Below are positions 36,702-45,852 of a stretch of 64,000 nucleotides of DNA, piece by piece (positions within the stretch are counted from its first letter, which is position 1; the number at the start of each line of letters is the position of its first letter). The DNA comes from Pseudanabaena yagii GIHE-NHR1. Its GTDB lineage: Bacteria; Cyanobacteriota; Cyanobacteriia; Pseudanabaenales; Pseudanabaenaceae. Both the position numbers and the translations under genes were made by a program. Under the pieces are notes generated by a model that saw only the letters and a program-made list of their open reading frames with translations, was not told the origin of the DNA and did no database searches. The stretch lies in assembly GCF_012863495.1 (NCBI RefSeq), contig NZ_JAAVJL010000002.1, positions 250,501 through 314,500 on the forward strand. Reading direction: 5' to 3'.

Positions 36702-37437
36702 ATGCTTGTTTTGCTTCTGAGCCATCGATGATGCGTTGGAACAGATAACCTGTCCCCCTTGCTGTCAAGATCAGTTCAGGATTACTGGGATCTTCTTCGA
36801 GTTTTGCTCTTAGACGGGAAATGTGAACATCGACAACGCGAGTATCCACATGACGCTCAGGTGTATATCCCCAAACCTCTTGCAAGATTTCCGCCCTTGA
36901 GAAAGCTTCACCCGATCGCCCAACTAAAAGTTCTAACAAACTAAATTCCATACCCGTTAAGCGAATCCGCTCATCGGACTTATAGACTTGACGCTTATTA
37001 GTATCAATTCTGATCGTATTAATATGAATCACACCAGAACTGGGGATGCCTGATGTGCCATTGCGATCAAAGCGGCGCAATACTGAACGAATCCGAGCTT
37101 CTAGCTCCTTAGGAGAAAATGGCTTAACAACGTAATCATCTGCGCCTAATTCAAGCCCTGTGATACGGTCGGCAACATCGCCCAGTGCTGTCAACATAAT
37201 GATCGGAATATCAGATTCTTTGCGTAGCTCTTGACATACCCCGTAGCCGTCGAGCTTTGGCATCATTACATCAAGAACCACCAAGTCAGGGTTTTCTTTA
37301 TGAAAAACTTCGATCGCCTCTTCGCCATCTGCGGCAGTAACGACCTCGTAACCGATCATTGACAGACGAGTCTCCAGAATCCGACGAATACTTGCTTCGT
37401 CGTCTACAACTAGAATTTTTTCCTTATGGTTTTCCAA
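36700..37437 (-). CDS. rpaB: OmpR-family response regulator RpaB
   Basis: A 245-residue regulator, receiver plus winged-helix DNA-binding domain. The acidic pocket (D12/D13), phospho-Asp D56 and K105 are in place. The output domain has 'GMEFSLLELLVGRSGEAFSRAEIL' and 'RVVDVHISRLRAKLE'. The near-identity to Ycf27/RpaB of other cyanobacteria is recognisable ('LFQRIIDGS' end). RpaB, with the kinase NblS, controls high-light genes, including hli, and photosystem I genes. It is divergent from an hli gene here. Confidence 0.94.
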   Translation of the reverse strand: MENHKEKILVVDDEASIRRILETRLSMIGYEVVTAADGEEAIEVFHKENPDLVVLDVMMPKLDGYGVCQELRKESDIPIIMLTALGDVADRITGLELGADDYVVKPFSPKELEARIRSVLRRFDRNGTSGIPSSGVIHINTIRIDTNKRQVYKSDERIRLTGMEFSLLELLVGRSGEAFSRAEILQEVWGYTPERHVDTRVVDVHISRLRAKLEEDPSNPELILTARGTGYLFQRIIDGSEAKQA

Positions 37438-37699
37438 GCCAGTTTACACTCCATTATGTTGCTAGCTGCAATTCAGTAAAATTTTATTCTTTTACATATT
37501 TATTTAGCTAAGTTTACAAGAAATCGGTCGTTACAATCCGAAAACAAAACTTAAAGTTTCAGAATAAACTTAATCTAAATTTTGAGACAGGGCGATCGCA
37601 ATCAAAGCATCAGAATGTATGAATATTGCGAGACATCGTCTCGACGCTATGGGTTAGAATTATATAAAGTTTTATGTGAAATAAAGGATTTCTGCGATC
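37438..37699. promoter_or_regulatory. divergent rpaB/hli promoter region with TTACA half-sites and a leader hairpin
   Basis: The 262-nt region holds several HLR1-like half-sites (TTTACATA at 37491, GTTTACAA at 37512, GTTACAAT at 37530), but not two with the 2-bp spacing of a full RpaB site, so binding is only suggested. Nearer to hli is a perfect small hairpin CGAGAC-ATC-GTCTCG (37629-37643), probably in the mRNA leader. An AAGGA precedes the hli ATG. Confidence 0.4.
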
Positions 37700-37873
37700 A
37701 TGACTGAACCAACTCAAGTACCACAGGCAACCGATCCCAAAATGGGATTTAACACCTATGCAGAGCGCTTAAATGGTCGTGCTGCGATGGTTGGTTTCAT
37801 TCTTGCTGTAGTGATCGAGTTTGTCACTGGTAAAGGTTTATTGGCATGGCTCGGTCTGATTGATATTGGCTAA
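37700..37873 (+). CDS. high-light-inducible protein (one-helix Hli/SCP)
   Basis: A 57-residue thylakoid protein. The single membrane helix carries the light-harvesting-complex signature 'ERLNGRAAMVGF', with the Glu and Asn/Arg residues that bind chlorophyll and pair two helices. The N-terminus (residues 1-20) is polar. Hli proteins protect chlorophyll and photosystem II repair under light stress. It is divergent from rpaB, a known regulator of this family. Its own hairpin follows at 37877. Confidence 0.93.
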   Translation: MTEPTQVPQATDPKMGFNTYAERLNGRAAMVGFILAVVIEFVTGKGLLAWLGLIDIG

Positions 37874-37876
37874 CTA

Positions 37877-37909
37877 GTTAGGCTTATTCGCGTTGCGAAT
37901 AAGCCTAAC
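37877..37909 (+). terminator. hli terminator-like hairpin, GC-GTT-GC apex
   Basis: GTTAGGCTTATTCGC pairs perfectly with GCGAATAAGCCTAAC around GTT, 3 nt after the hli stop. There is no T run, so it may be a member of the repeat family used as a terminator. Confidence 0.8.
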
Positions 37910-37947
37910 CCTACGAAACTTGTTTAGTTACTTCCTATTACTTATCT

Positions 37948-38436
37948 ATGGCATCTGGCAAAATCGAGAACTCTCTCTACTGGTTTGCGGCAATTTTGGG
38001 ATTAGTTCTCGATCAAGCCTCTAAATATCTAGTTGTGCAATATCTCAAAGGAGCGCGATCATTTCCTGTGATCGATGGTGTGTTTCATCTAACCTATGCC
38101 ACCAATACAGGAGCAGCATTTAGCCTCTTTAGTGGTCAAATCGATTGGCTCAAATGGGTATCGATGCTAGTGAGCTTGGGTTTGGTTGCCTTTGGCATAT
38201 TTGCCAGAAACTTGAACCGATGGGAACAAGCGGGCTATGGGTTCATTTTAGCGGGAGCCGCAGGTAATGGGATTGATCGCTTTGTAGCGGGTTATGTAGT
38301 GGACTTTATTGATATCAGGATTATCCGCTTTGCAATTTTCAATATTGCTGATGTTTCGATCAATGTCGGGCTTGCCTGTTTAGTGATCGCTGTTTTATTT
38401 GCCACCAAGCCTGTACGCAAAATGCCTAAGCCTTAA
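37948..38436 (+). CDS. lspA: lipoprotein signal peptidase
   Basis: A 162-residue inner-membrane aspartyl protease that cleaves lipoprotein precursors before the lipid-modified Cys. Four membrane segments; the catalytic pair D119 ('GYVVDFID') and D135 ('FNIADVSI') is intact, with 'AAGNGIDR' before it. It would process the lipoproteins at 8475 and 9996, among others. Start at ATG 37948. Confidence 0.95.
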   Translation: MASGKIENSLYWFAAILGLVLDQASKYLVVQYLKGARSFPVIDGVFHLTYATNTGAAFSLFSGQIDWLKWVSMLVSLGLVAFGIFARNLNRWEQAGYGFILAGAAGNGIDRFVAGYVVDFIDIRIIRFAIFNIADVSINVGLACLVIAVLFATKPVRKMPKP

Positions 38437-38440
38437 GTTC

Positions 38441-38487
38441 TAAGAAGTAAGGTAGGCGATGCAAAGCGCTGACTACTTCACTTCTTA
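38441..38487. repeat. imperfect hairpin with GCAAAGC near the apex
   Basis: The outer 8-bp arms TAAGAAGT and ACTTCTTA enclose a weaker inner stem around GATGCAAAGCG. It follows the lspA stop by 4 nt. Confidence 0.55.
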
Positions 38488-38522
38488 GAAAAGAATAAAA
38501 GAATATTTATAGTTAAAGTAAA

Positions 38523-39176
38523 ATGGCAAACTCCCCGAAAAATTCCCCCAAGATCGTAGTTGTTACTAATGGCAAAGGAGGCGTTGGCAAAACAACAACC
38601 GCGATCGCCTTAGCAGGAATTTTGGCACAGGACACTAAAGTATTAGTTGTGGATGCTGATGTGCAGGGGAGTTTATCTTGGTGGGTAGGACGTAGTGATA
38701 AAAATATGGGTTTTGATATCGCTAAGGAAGTCGATCCAACTCATTTAAAAAAATTACCGAAACTCAGCAGTTACGATCTAGTATTGGTAGATACACCACC
38801 CGCATTACATTCTCAGGCACTAGCTACGGTTGTAGCGATCGCTGACTACTTAGTCTTGCCAACTCCTCCCGCACCGATGGACTTAACTGCCCTCATTGAA
38901 ACTGTCAAAAGTACTGTACGACCCGCCCAAGTCCCACACCGAGTTCTGCTTACCCGCGTTGATCCGCGCTGTCTGAATGAGGCTCTAGAAGCGCAAAACA
39001 CTTTATTAGAAGTGGGAGTACCTGTCTTTCATGCCTTTGTGAGAGCTTATAAAGCCCATGAGCGAGCGGCTCTTGAGGGAAAACTGGTTACAGAATGGAA
39101 GGGGAAAAATGCTAGAGAAGCCGAAGCAGATTATCGACGTGTAGTTGATGAATTGCGCCGCGATATCCTGAAATAA
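38523..39176 (+). CDS. ParA-family ATPase, candidate McdA
   Basis: A 217-residue small ParA: deviant Walker A 'NGKGGVGKTT' (residues about 16-25) with the signature lysine, switch region 'VDADVQGSLSWW', and Walker B 'LVLVDTPPAL'. There is no N-terminal DNA-binding domain. The downstream coiled-coil protein makes this pair resemble McdAB, which spaces carboxysomes along the nucleoid; the presence of the signature lysine would fit the 'type 2' form. A chromosome or protein partition role is the alternative. Confidence 0.8.
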   Translation: MANSPKNSPKIVVVTNGKGGVGKTTTAIALAGILAQDTKVLVVDADVQGSLSWWVGRSDKNMGFDIAKEVDPTHLKKLPKLSSYDLVLVDTPPALHSQALATVVAIADYLVLPTPPAPMDLTALIETVKSTVRPAQVPHRVLLTRVDPRCLNEALEAQNTLLEVGVPVFHAFVRAYKAHERAALEGKLVTEWKGKNAREAEADYRRVVDELRRDILK

Positions 39177-39254
39177 ATCAAAGTTTGTGGCGTGAAATAC
39201 TACAAAACGCTCTTAGTTCTAATTACTACATAATTTCCAAATAACTAAAATAAT

Positions 39255-39884
39255 ATGTCAACTAAAAAGAAAGTCGGAATTGGTGATTTATTGCGCGATG
39301 AAGCTCAGAAAGCAACAGATTCACCAGTAATTGAAGTACAAGCAGAAACTGTCCCTGATAATGCTAGTAAAGTTGTCAGTCGTCCAGCCCTAAATGCCGA
39401 AAAATCTCAGAATGTAGATGATGGATCAAAGGCAAAAATATCAGCTTTAGAATTAGCCTTGGCACAGTCCCAACAAAGTGAAATGGAACTATCGCAAACG
39501 ATCGCCGATTTACAAAAAGATTTGAAATTTAATCAGACTAATGTGGAGCTTTTACAGAAGTCATTGGCAGCGATCGAGCAACTCAAAAATGAACTAGATC
39601 AACAATTGGTGGAAGTAAAACGCGATAACTTACGTCTTGCTGAGGCAAATATTCAACTTTCAGAACAAATTAAAGCTTTAGAGGCATCTAGCCAACCAGT
39701 TATTGAGCCTCCTAATTCTTCGCAGCTAGTTTCGCAAAATCCTCAAAATAATCGCGCAACTCCTCGTAAGCAACCCGTTGAGCAACCATATCCCCATCGC
39801 GATCGCAATCCTTACCATCGTCCGACGGGTTCTAATGAGCAATTGCAGCGGATTAACAATCGGAATATTGGTTGGATGGATTAG
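39255..39884 (+). CDS. coiled-coil partner protein, candidate McdB
   Basis: A 209-residue protein: a charged N-terminus ('MSTKKKVGIGDLLRDEAQK'), a long Gln-rich coiled coil (about residues 60-145, 'LALAQSQQSEMELSQTIADL'), and a disordered Pro/Asn/Gln/Arg-rich tail ending 'NRNIGWMD'. The three-part layout and the lone Trp two residues before the end match what I recall of cyanobacterial McdB proteins. It follows the ParA gene by 78 nt. No carboxysome genes lie nearby, so the assignment rests on architecture only. Confidence 0.6.
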   Translation: MSTKKKVGIGDLLRDEAQKATDSPVIEVQAETVPDNASKVVSRPALNAEKSQNVDDGSKAKISALELALAQSQQSEMELSQTIADLQKDLKFNQTNVELLQKSLAAIEQLKNELDQQLVEVKRDNLRLAEANIQLSEQIKALEASSQPVIEPPNSSQLVSQNPQNNRATPRKQPVEQPYPHRDRNPYHRPTGSNEQLQRINNRNIGWMD

Positions 39885-40040
39885 TGTCGAGTTGTCGAGC
39901 AACACATTATTTGTCGTCCTTAACAAATTAATTTTATTTCACATTGTAATCATTTGCTAGAAGGGGTTTCTAAAACTAGAATTTCGCATGTTTTGTTTTC
40001 TCATCTCTTTAGAATAAGCAACCTAATATTAAGCTCATCT

Positions 40041-42776
40041 ATGTTTTTGAACGAACAAACAACTCGAAAAAATTTAATTAATCCCAAGTTAAAGGTTGCA
40101 GGGTGGAACTTAGAAGATAAAAATCAAGTTGGTTTTGAGATTCCTGTGGATGGTTATGATGCGGAGCCTTGGAATGGGGTGACGGATTATTGTTTGTATT
40201 TGCCTAATGGGGAAGTGATTGCGGTAGTTGAGGCAAAGCGACAGAGCCGATCGCCTGAAGTCGCTGAGCAGCAGGTGCGCCACTATGTTACAGAAATTTC
40301 TAAGCATCAGAGCTTTCAGCCCTTTGCATTTATGACTAACGGCGATCGCACTTTTTTCTGGGATGTCGATCGCGAGAATAAGCGACAGGTGGCGGGATTT
40401 TTTTCGTTAAGAGATTTGCAAAATTTACTGTATTTGCGCCAGCATAAGGTTCCCTTGCAGCAAGTCCAGAAAAATGTGGCGATCGCAGGGCGACTCTATC
40501 AGCAAGAGGCAGTACAAAGGGTAAGCGAACGATTTGATGAGGGACATCGCCGTGCTTTGATGGTGATGGCGACGGGAACAGGGAAAACCCGCACGATGAT
40601 GTCGTTGGTGGATTTATTCTCTAGGGCAAATCAGGCTCGGACGATTTTATTTGTTGCCGATCGTGTTGAGTTGGTTCGGCAAGCCTTAGATGATAATTTC
40701 AAGGTTTATTTGCCAAATGAACCTTGCGATCGCATTCGCACTTACAACATTGACTACAGCAAACGTTTGTATGTTGGTACTTTACACACATTAATCAAGT
40801 GTTACAAACAATTTACACCTGCCTTTTTTGATTTGCTTGCCTTTGATGAATGCCATCGCTCGATTTATAACCAGTTTCGCGAGGTGGTGGAATATTTTGA
40901 TGGGCGGATTATTGGACTGACGGCAACACCTGCTAATTTTATTGACCGCAATACGCTCAAGCTATTTCATTGTTTTGAGGATGTGCCGACATTTAGCTAT
41001 CCGCGCAGTCAGGCGATTGCCGAGGGGAGTTTGGTTGATTTCAGTTTGTATCAGGCACAAACAGGTTTTCAACGGAAGGGGATTCGTGGAGCAGAGTTGA
41101 GTGAGGAAGATCGTAATGCCTTGATTGAGCAAGGACGCGATCCTGATGATATTGATTATGAAGGGACGGACTTAGAGCGTAAAGTTAGCAATCGGGACAC
41201 TCTGCGTAAGCAATGGGCAGAATTTATGGAGGTGTGTCATAAGGATAAGTCGGGGCTTTATCCTGCCAAAACGATTGTGTTTGGACTGACGAAAGATCAT
41301 GCTTTTCGGTTGGCAAGGGTGTTTGAGGAGATGTATCCCCAATTTCCGAGCATGGTGCAGGTGATTGTGTCGGAAATGGAGCGCACCGATGAACTGATTA
41401 AGCGGTTTAAAAAGGAGGATATGCCACGCATTGCGATTTCGGTGGATCTGCTGGATACAGGGATCGATGTGCCTGAAGTGATGAATTTAGTGTTTATGAA
41501 GCCCGTACAGTCTTGGATCAAGATGGAACAGATGATTGGGCGGGGGACTCGTAACCATGAGGCTTGTAGGGTATTCGATTGGTTGCCTGATGGTCGTAAG
41601 GAAGAGTTTTTGATTATTGACTTTTGGGAAAATGACTTCAATAAAAATCCCAGTGATGAAGTTTCTACGCAAAATTTGCCTGTGACGGTCAAAATCTTTA
41701 ACACGCGCCTCAAGTTGTTAGAGCTTTATCTGAAGGGGCAAGACTCTAGCGATCGCCAACAAACTATTAGCGATTTACGTCAGCAAATCGGGCAAATTCC
41801 CCTTGATGCCTATAGTGTGCAGCAGGTTTATTACGAAGTTGAGCAAGCATGGACAGATACTTTTTGGCGCTACATCACCAAGGATAAGCTAGATTTTTTG
41901 CGTACCAAGGTCGCGCCTTTGTTGCGGTTTGTAGCGGGTGTGGATGTGGCGGCGGCGACTTTTACGAATAAGGTAGAGCGTCTGAAGTATGAGGTTTTGA
42001 CTAATGCGGTGCGTGATGACTCGCTGGTATCGATCGCTGAGGATGTGAGCCGATTGCCGCCTTTTGTGATGGACGATCGCAGGGTGAAACCTTCTGTAGA
42101 TATTTGCTTGTCAGAAAATCTACGAACTGCAACACCCCAAGAACTAACGCAGGTGATTGTCGATTTAGCTCACCAAATGAAAAACCGCCGTGAAAAGCCT
42201 TCATCCTTTATCGAGATTGATTTGGCTGATCGGATTGCGGTGAATGGCTATATTTCGCTGGGTGAGGGTGGTGAGCAGGTGTATGTGCAGGAATATCGCG
42301 AGAGGGTCGAGCGTAAGGTGATGGAAATTTTTGAGACACATCCTGCGATCGCGGCTTTGCGTAATGGTGAGACGGTGACGGATTTGCAACTGGTGGCGCT
42401 AGAGCGAACTTTGCGGCGCGAGTTGGGTGGTAGTAATATCCAGTTGTCTGAGTCGAATATTCGCAAGGCGTTTAATTTGAAGGTGACGAGTTTGCTGGCG
42501 TTTTTACGGGAGTTGTTAGAGTTTGAGGCGTTGCCAGACTATAAGGACATCGTGGAGCGTAATTTTGAGCAATTTATCACCCAACATCAGTACAATGCTA
42601 ATCAAATACGATTTTTACGCGCTGTCCAAAGTGTTTTCTTGCAAAAACGAAGGCTAGAGGTTGCTGACTTGTATGATGAGCCACTAGATCGTTTTGGTGA
42701 GGATGCGGTGGAGCGATGGTTTACTGAGGATGAGGTAAATGAGTTGATTTATTTTACTGAGCAGTTTGCAGCATAG
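40041..42776 (+). CDS. hsdR: type I restriction enzyme, R (motor/nuclease) subunit
   Basis: A 911-residue ATP-dependent DNA translocase and nuclease of the EcoEI-like kind. Order: N-terminal nuclease domain with 'AVVEAKRQ' (catalytic E-x-K), helicase Walker A ATGTGKT at 177-183, DECH box D269-H272, motif VI 'QMIGRGTR', then the EcoEI R C-terminal domain. I start at the ATG at 40041; the frame extends upstream without family character. It is first in the operon hsdR-HEPN-hsdM-antitoxin-toxin-hsdS. Confidence 0.94.
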   Translation: MFLNEQTTRKNLINPKLKVAGWNLEDKNQVGFEIPVDGYDAEPWNGVTDYCLYLPNGEVIAVVEAKRQSRSPEVAEQQVRHYVTEISKHQSFQPFAFMTNGDRTFFWDVDRENKRQVAGFFSLRDLQNLLYLRQHKVPLQQVQKNVAIAGRLYQQEAVQRVSERFDEGHRRALMVMATGTGKTRTMMSLVDLFSRANQARTILFVADRVELVRQALDDNFKVYLPNEPCDRIRTYNIDYSKRLYVGTLHTLIKCYKQFTPAFFDLLAFDECHRSIYNQFREVVEYFDGRIIGLTATPANFIDRNTLKLFHCFEDVPTFSYPRSQAIAEGSLVDFSLYQAQTGFQRKGIRGAELSEEDRNALIEQGRDPDDIDYEGTDLERKVSNRDTLRKQWAEFMEVCHKDKSGLYPAKTIVFGLTKDHAFRLARVFEEMYPQFPSMVQVIVSEMERTDELIKRFKKEDMPRIAISVDLLDTGIDVPEVMNLVFMKPVQSWIKMEQMIGRGTRNHEACRVFDWLPDGRKEEFLIIDFWENDFNKNPSDEVSTQNLPVTVKIFNTRLKLLELYLKGQDSSDRQQTISDLRQQIGQIPLDAYSVQQVYYEVEQAWTDTFWRYITKDKLDFLRTKVAPLLRFVAGVDVAAATFTNKVERLKYEVLTNAVRDDSLVSIAEDVSRLPPFVMDDRRVKPSVDICLSENLRTATPQELTQVIVDLAHQMKNRREKPSSFIEIDLADRIAVNGYISLGEGGEQVYVQEYRERVERKVMEIFETHPAIAALRNGETVTDLQLVALERTLRRELGGSNIQLSESNIRKAFNLKVTSLLAFLRELLEFEALPDYKDIVERNFEQFITQHQYNANQIRFLRAVQSVFLQKRRLEVADLYDEPLDRFGEDAVERWFTEDEVNELIYFTEQFAA

Positions 42777-42796
42777 ACAATTTATATTCCATTATT

Positions 42797-43717
42797 ATGA
42801 AATTACTTGAACAGCAATTACAGCCCAAGCGTGAATCACTAGTAGGTGATATTCAGAAATTAGCCAAAAGGAAGTTAGCTAGTTTGGATGCTCTTGAACT
42901 TTGCGACATATTTATTGAAAGAGGGGCGGAGAAGATTAAAAACGATGTGCCTCCGTTCGACTATCAGGACAAAATGTATTATGTGAAAGGGGAGCAAGAG
43001 ATAATAGACTACGGCTATTTAGAAATGGCTAGTATAGGGATTTCTGATGAATTTGCTACGCTAGCATCTAACAACTGGGGACTCAATTTAGAAGAAAACA
43101 AAGTCTGTACTTATATTAGACATCAATTATTTATAGGGTTAATTGCAGAGCTTGAAGATTTTATCTCAACCTTAGTATTGTTGATCCTCAATGCATATCC
43201 AGAAAGGTTGCCAGAATTAGAGTTACCCTTAGAAAAAATCAAGTTCAAGGACTTAAAGGATAAGGAATCTCTAGAAGATATGATGAAGCTTTTAGGGTTG
43301 AATTCTGAGGAAACACTTGCGATCAAAGTAACAAATAAAGTTAGTAATCATGTAAGAGACATGCTTTATGGAAGCCAATATGACTATGCAAAGAAAATAA
43401 GAAGTTATCTTCAAGTTGATGAGAATTTTCTTGCAGAAGAGTGGCTATATTACTGTGAAATGTGTAGTAGACGCAATGCTGGTATTCATGCAGGTTGGAA
43501 AATGACTGCTGACTATAAAAAGTCAGTTGAAAATATTAATAAAAACAGCAGATTGAATCTAACTATTACTAATCAAGATTTTTTAGGATTTGATTCAGAC
43601 TATTTTGGTAGTGCGTTAGAAATATCTGTACAAATAGTACGTAAAATTGAGGCGCATTGTAGTAACCATTTCAGTGCTTTAGTAGGTAATAACACTGAGG
43701 TAGCAAGTGCTGACTAA
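42797..43717 (+). CDS. HEPN-like protein embedded in the RM operon
   Basis: A 306-residue, mostly helical protein that I do not place in a named family. Residues 225-231 read 'RRNAGIH', i.e. R226-x4-H231, the catalytic motif of HEPN ribonucleases, in a helical context ('EEWLYYCEMCSRRNAGIHAGW') as expected (positions about 214-234). It starts 20 nt after hsdR and overlaps hsdM by 11 nt, so it is cotranslated with the restriction system. It may be an RNase effector or a regulator; the motif alone does not prove activity. Confidence 0.55.
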   Translation: MKLLEQQLQPKRESLVGDIQKLAKRKLASLDALELCDIFIERGAEKIKNDVPPFDYQDKMYYVKGEQEIIDYGYLEMASIGISDEFATLASNNWGLNLEENKVCTYIRHQLFIGLIAELEDFISTLVLLILNAYPERLPELELPLEKIKFKDLKDKESLEDMMKLLGLNSEETLAIKVTNKVSNHVRDMLYGSQYDYAKKIRSYLQVDENFLAEEWLYYCEMCSRRNAGIHAGWKMTADYKKSVENINKNSRLNLTITNQDFLGFDSDYFGSALEISVQIVRKIEAHCSNHFSALVGNNTEVASAD

Positions 43718-45476
43718 TTCAGAGCTGAAATCGCAGGTTGATGATATTTGGGATCGGCTTTGGTCGGCGGGGTTGTCATTGCCGACTGACTCGATTGAGC
43801 AGTTTTCCTATTTGCTATTTTTGAAACGCCTTGATGACGAGGAAAACAAACGCGAGAAACAGGCAAAGCTGCGTAACAAACCTTTTGAGCCGAAAATTCC
43901 CAAAGAGTTGCGCTGGTCACATTGGCGGAATTTTGAAGGAGCAGCCATCCTCAAACACGTTCGCGATGAAGTTTTTCCTTGGTTGCGATCGCTAGGCAAT
44001 CCAAAAGACAAAGATAAAGATACTGAAGCCGCCGATTCTAAGACTCTTGAAGGTTCGGACAACGAGCAACCCTTGAGTTCCTTTGTGCTGTATATGCAAA
44101 ATGCTGAGTTTAAAATCAGCAAAGCGGCAACACTCATTGAGGTTTGCAAGATCATCGACAAGATGAATATTGCTGAGCAGAATCAAGATGTACAGGGCGA
44201 TTTGTACGAGTATTTGCTCAATAAGTTGAGTTCGGCGGGACGCAATGGACAATTTCGGACACCGCGCCACATTATCCGCATGATGGTGGAGATGATTGAC
44301 CCGCAACCGACAGAACGCATTGGCGATTTGGCGGCGGGAACCTGTGGCTTTTTGGTGAATGCCTATGAGTACATTCTCGAAAAGCATACGAATCCAGAGG
44401 GTTTGTATGATGCGGAGGGGAATAAACATCCTATTGGTGATTTGCTGTCCGAGGCAGAGCGTAAGTTTCTCAAGACTGAGGCGCTGACTGCCTATGATAA
44501 TGATGCGGGGATGACGATGTTGCGGATTGGGTCGATGAACCTGATGCTGCATGGGATTGAACATCCGCGTTTCTTTTTGATGGATACGCTATCGAAGAAT
44601 TTTGAAGCTGAGAAATTTCTGGATGTGGTACTGATGAATCCGCCTTTTACGGGCAAGATGGATTCGGATGTTAATCCTGCATTGCCTGATAAATGCAAGA
44701 AAACAGAATTGCTGTTTTTGTATCAAATCCTGCGATCGCTAGAGATGGGTGGACGTTGTGCCGTGATTGTGCCTGATGGGGTGATGTTTGGCTCTAGCAA
44801 GCAACATCAGGATATTCGTAAAAAGTTATTAGAAGAAAACCGTTTGGATGGGGTGGTGTCGATGCCTTCGGGTGTGTTCAAACCCTACGCAGGAGTGTCA
44901 ACGGCGGTGTTGATGTTTACGCGAGGGGCAACTAGCGATCGCATTTGGTTTTATGACATGGATCACGATGGCTTTTCGTTGGATGATAAGCGTCAGGCGG
45001 TGTCTGAGAATGATATTCCTGATATTTTGGAATGCTGGAAACGGCGCTTTGATGATGACTTTAACGCCCAACGGGAGCGCCGCAAGTTAGAAATTAAGGA
45101 GTTGCTCAAGCCTTTAAAATCTCAGCGCTTGGAATTGGAGCGAGATATTCATCGTCTCAAGTTTGAGGAGGCGATCGCCCCTGAAGATGACGATAGCCCA
45201 AGGCTTGCCCTAGAGTCGGCGGAACAGAATCTCAAGGAACTGAGCGAAAAAATTGCGCCTTTGCAAAATGAAATCAATCGCCTCAATCGTCAGTTTTGGG
45301 TGGATCGGGCTTTGGTGAAGTCAAACAAGTACGATCTGTCTGCTAGTCGCTATCGAGTGGTGGAGCAGGATGAGGTGTTTTATGAGTTGCCAGAGATCAC
45401 GACGGGACGGATGCTCAAGCTAGAATCTTTTATAGCGGCTGAGGTGCGAGAGTTAGAGCAATTATTGGAGAGTTAA
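43707..45476 (+). CDS. hsdM: type I restriction-modification methyltransferase subunit
   Basis: A 589-residue N6-adenine methyltransferase. SAM-binding motif 'GDLAAGTCGFLVNAY' and catalytic motif IV N311-P-P-F314 are intact; the N-terminal helical domain ('LWSAGLSLPTDSIEQFSYLLFLKRLDD') is typical of HsdM. A coiled coil (about 455-530) probably docks HsdS. The GTG at 43707 lies inside the end of the HEPN-like gene. The antitoxin gene starts 4 nt after the stop. Confidence 0.95.
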   Translation: MLTNSELKSQVDDIWDRLWSAGLSLPTDSIEQFSYLLFLKRLDDEENKREKQAKLRNKPFEPKIPKELRWSHWRNFEGAAILKHVRDEVFPWLRSLGNPKDKDKDTEAADSKTLEGSDNEQPLSSFVLYMQNAEFKISKAATLIEVCKIIDKMNIAEQNQDVQGDLYEYLLNKLSSAGRNGQFRTPRHIIRMMVEMIDPQPTERIGDLAAGTCGFLVNAYEYILEKHTNPEGLYDAEGNKHPIGDLLSEAERKFLKTEALTAYDNDAGMTMLRIGSMNLMLHGIEHPRFFLMDTLSKNFEAEKFLDVVLMNPPFTGKMDSDVNPALPDKCKKTELLFLYQILRSLEMGGRCAVIVPDGVMFGSSKQHQDIRKKLLEENRLDGVVSMPSGVFKPYAGVSTAVLMFTRGATSDRIWFYDMDHDGFSLDDKRQAVSENDIPDILECWKRRFDDDFNAQRERRKLEIKELLKPLKSQRLELERDIHRLKFEEAIAPEDDDSPRLALESAEQNLKELSEKIAPLQNEINRLNRQFWVDRALVKSNKYDLSASRYRVVEQDEVFYELPEITTGRMLKLESFIAAEVRELEQLLES

Positions 45477-45480
45477 ATCT

Positions 45481-45852
45481 ATGCAAGTAACTGAAAAGCC
45501 TGTTAGTGCTGAACAAACTGAACAAGTTGATGCTCTTGTTATTGAGCAAGTGATTGAGCAAGCGCCTGATCAGTCTCATGAGTCGGCTTTGTTGTCTATC
45601 AATGCTCAAGTGTCCTTTGCGAGTTTGCTGGCGCTGATTCAAACTTTGCCCAAAGAGCAGAAATGGCAGGTTTATCAAGCGTTGGGTGCGGAGCTTGCGC
45701 CCCAGTCGGCGGAGGCTAAAGCGATCGCTCGTTTAGCGGATGAGGATGACGAGTCTATGTGGATCACGGTTGTCCATGAGGATGATGAGATCGATGAAGA
45801 AGCTTTAAATGAAAGGTTGATACAGCGTGGTTACAAAAAAGCAAAAGTATAG
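45481..45852 (+). CDS. putative antitoxin
   Basis: A 123-residue acidic protein: Glu/Gln-rich start, then 'SFASLLALIQTLPKEQKWQVYQALG', then an acidic tail 'DEDDESMWITVVHEDDEIDEE' (split around residue 95) and a basic end. It overlaps the RelE-like gene by 26 nt. Position, acidity and overlap are those of an antitoxin; there is no clear DNA-binding motif. It sits 4 nt after hsdM. Confidence 0.65.
   Translation: MQVTEKPVSAEQTEQVDALVIEQVIEQAPDQSHESALLSINAQVSFASLLALIQTLPKEQKWQVYQALGAELAPQSAEAKAIARLADEDDESMWITVVHEDDEIDEEALNERLIQRGYKKAKV

Noticed and set aside
37491-37537. Full HLR1 (RpaB-binding) site
   Set aside because: The half-sites are too far apart for the known two-half-site spacing, so I report only half-sites with low confidence.
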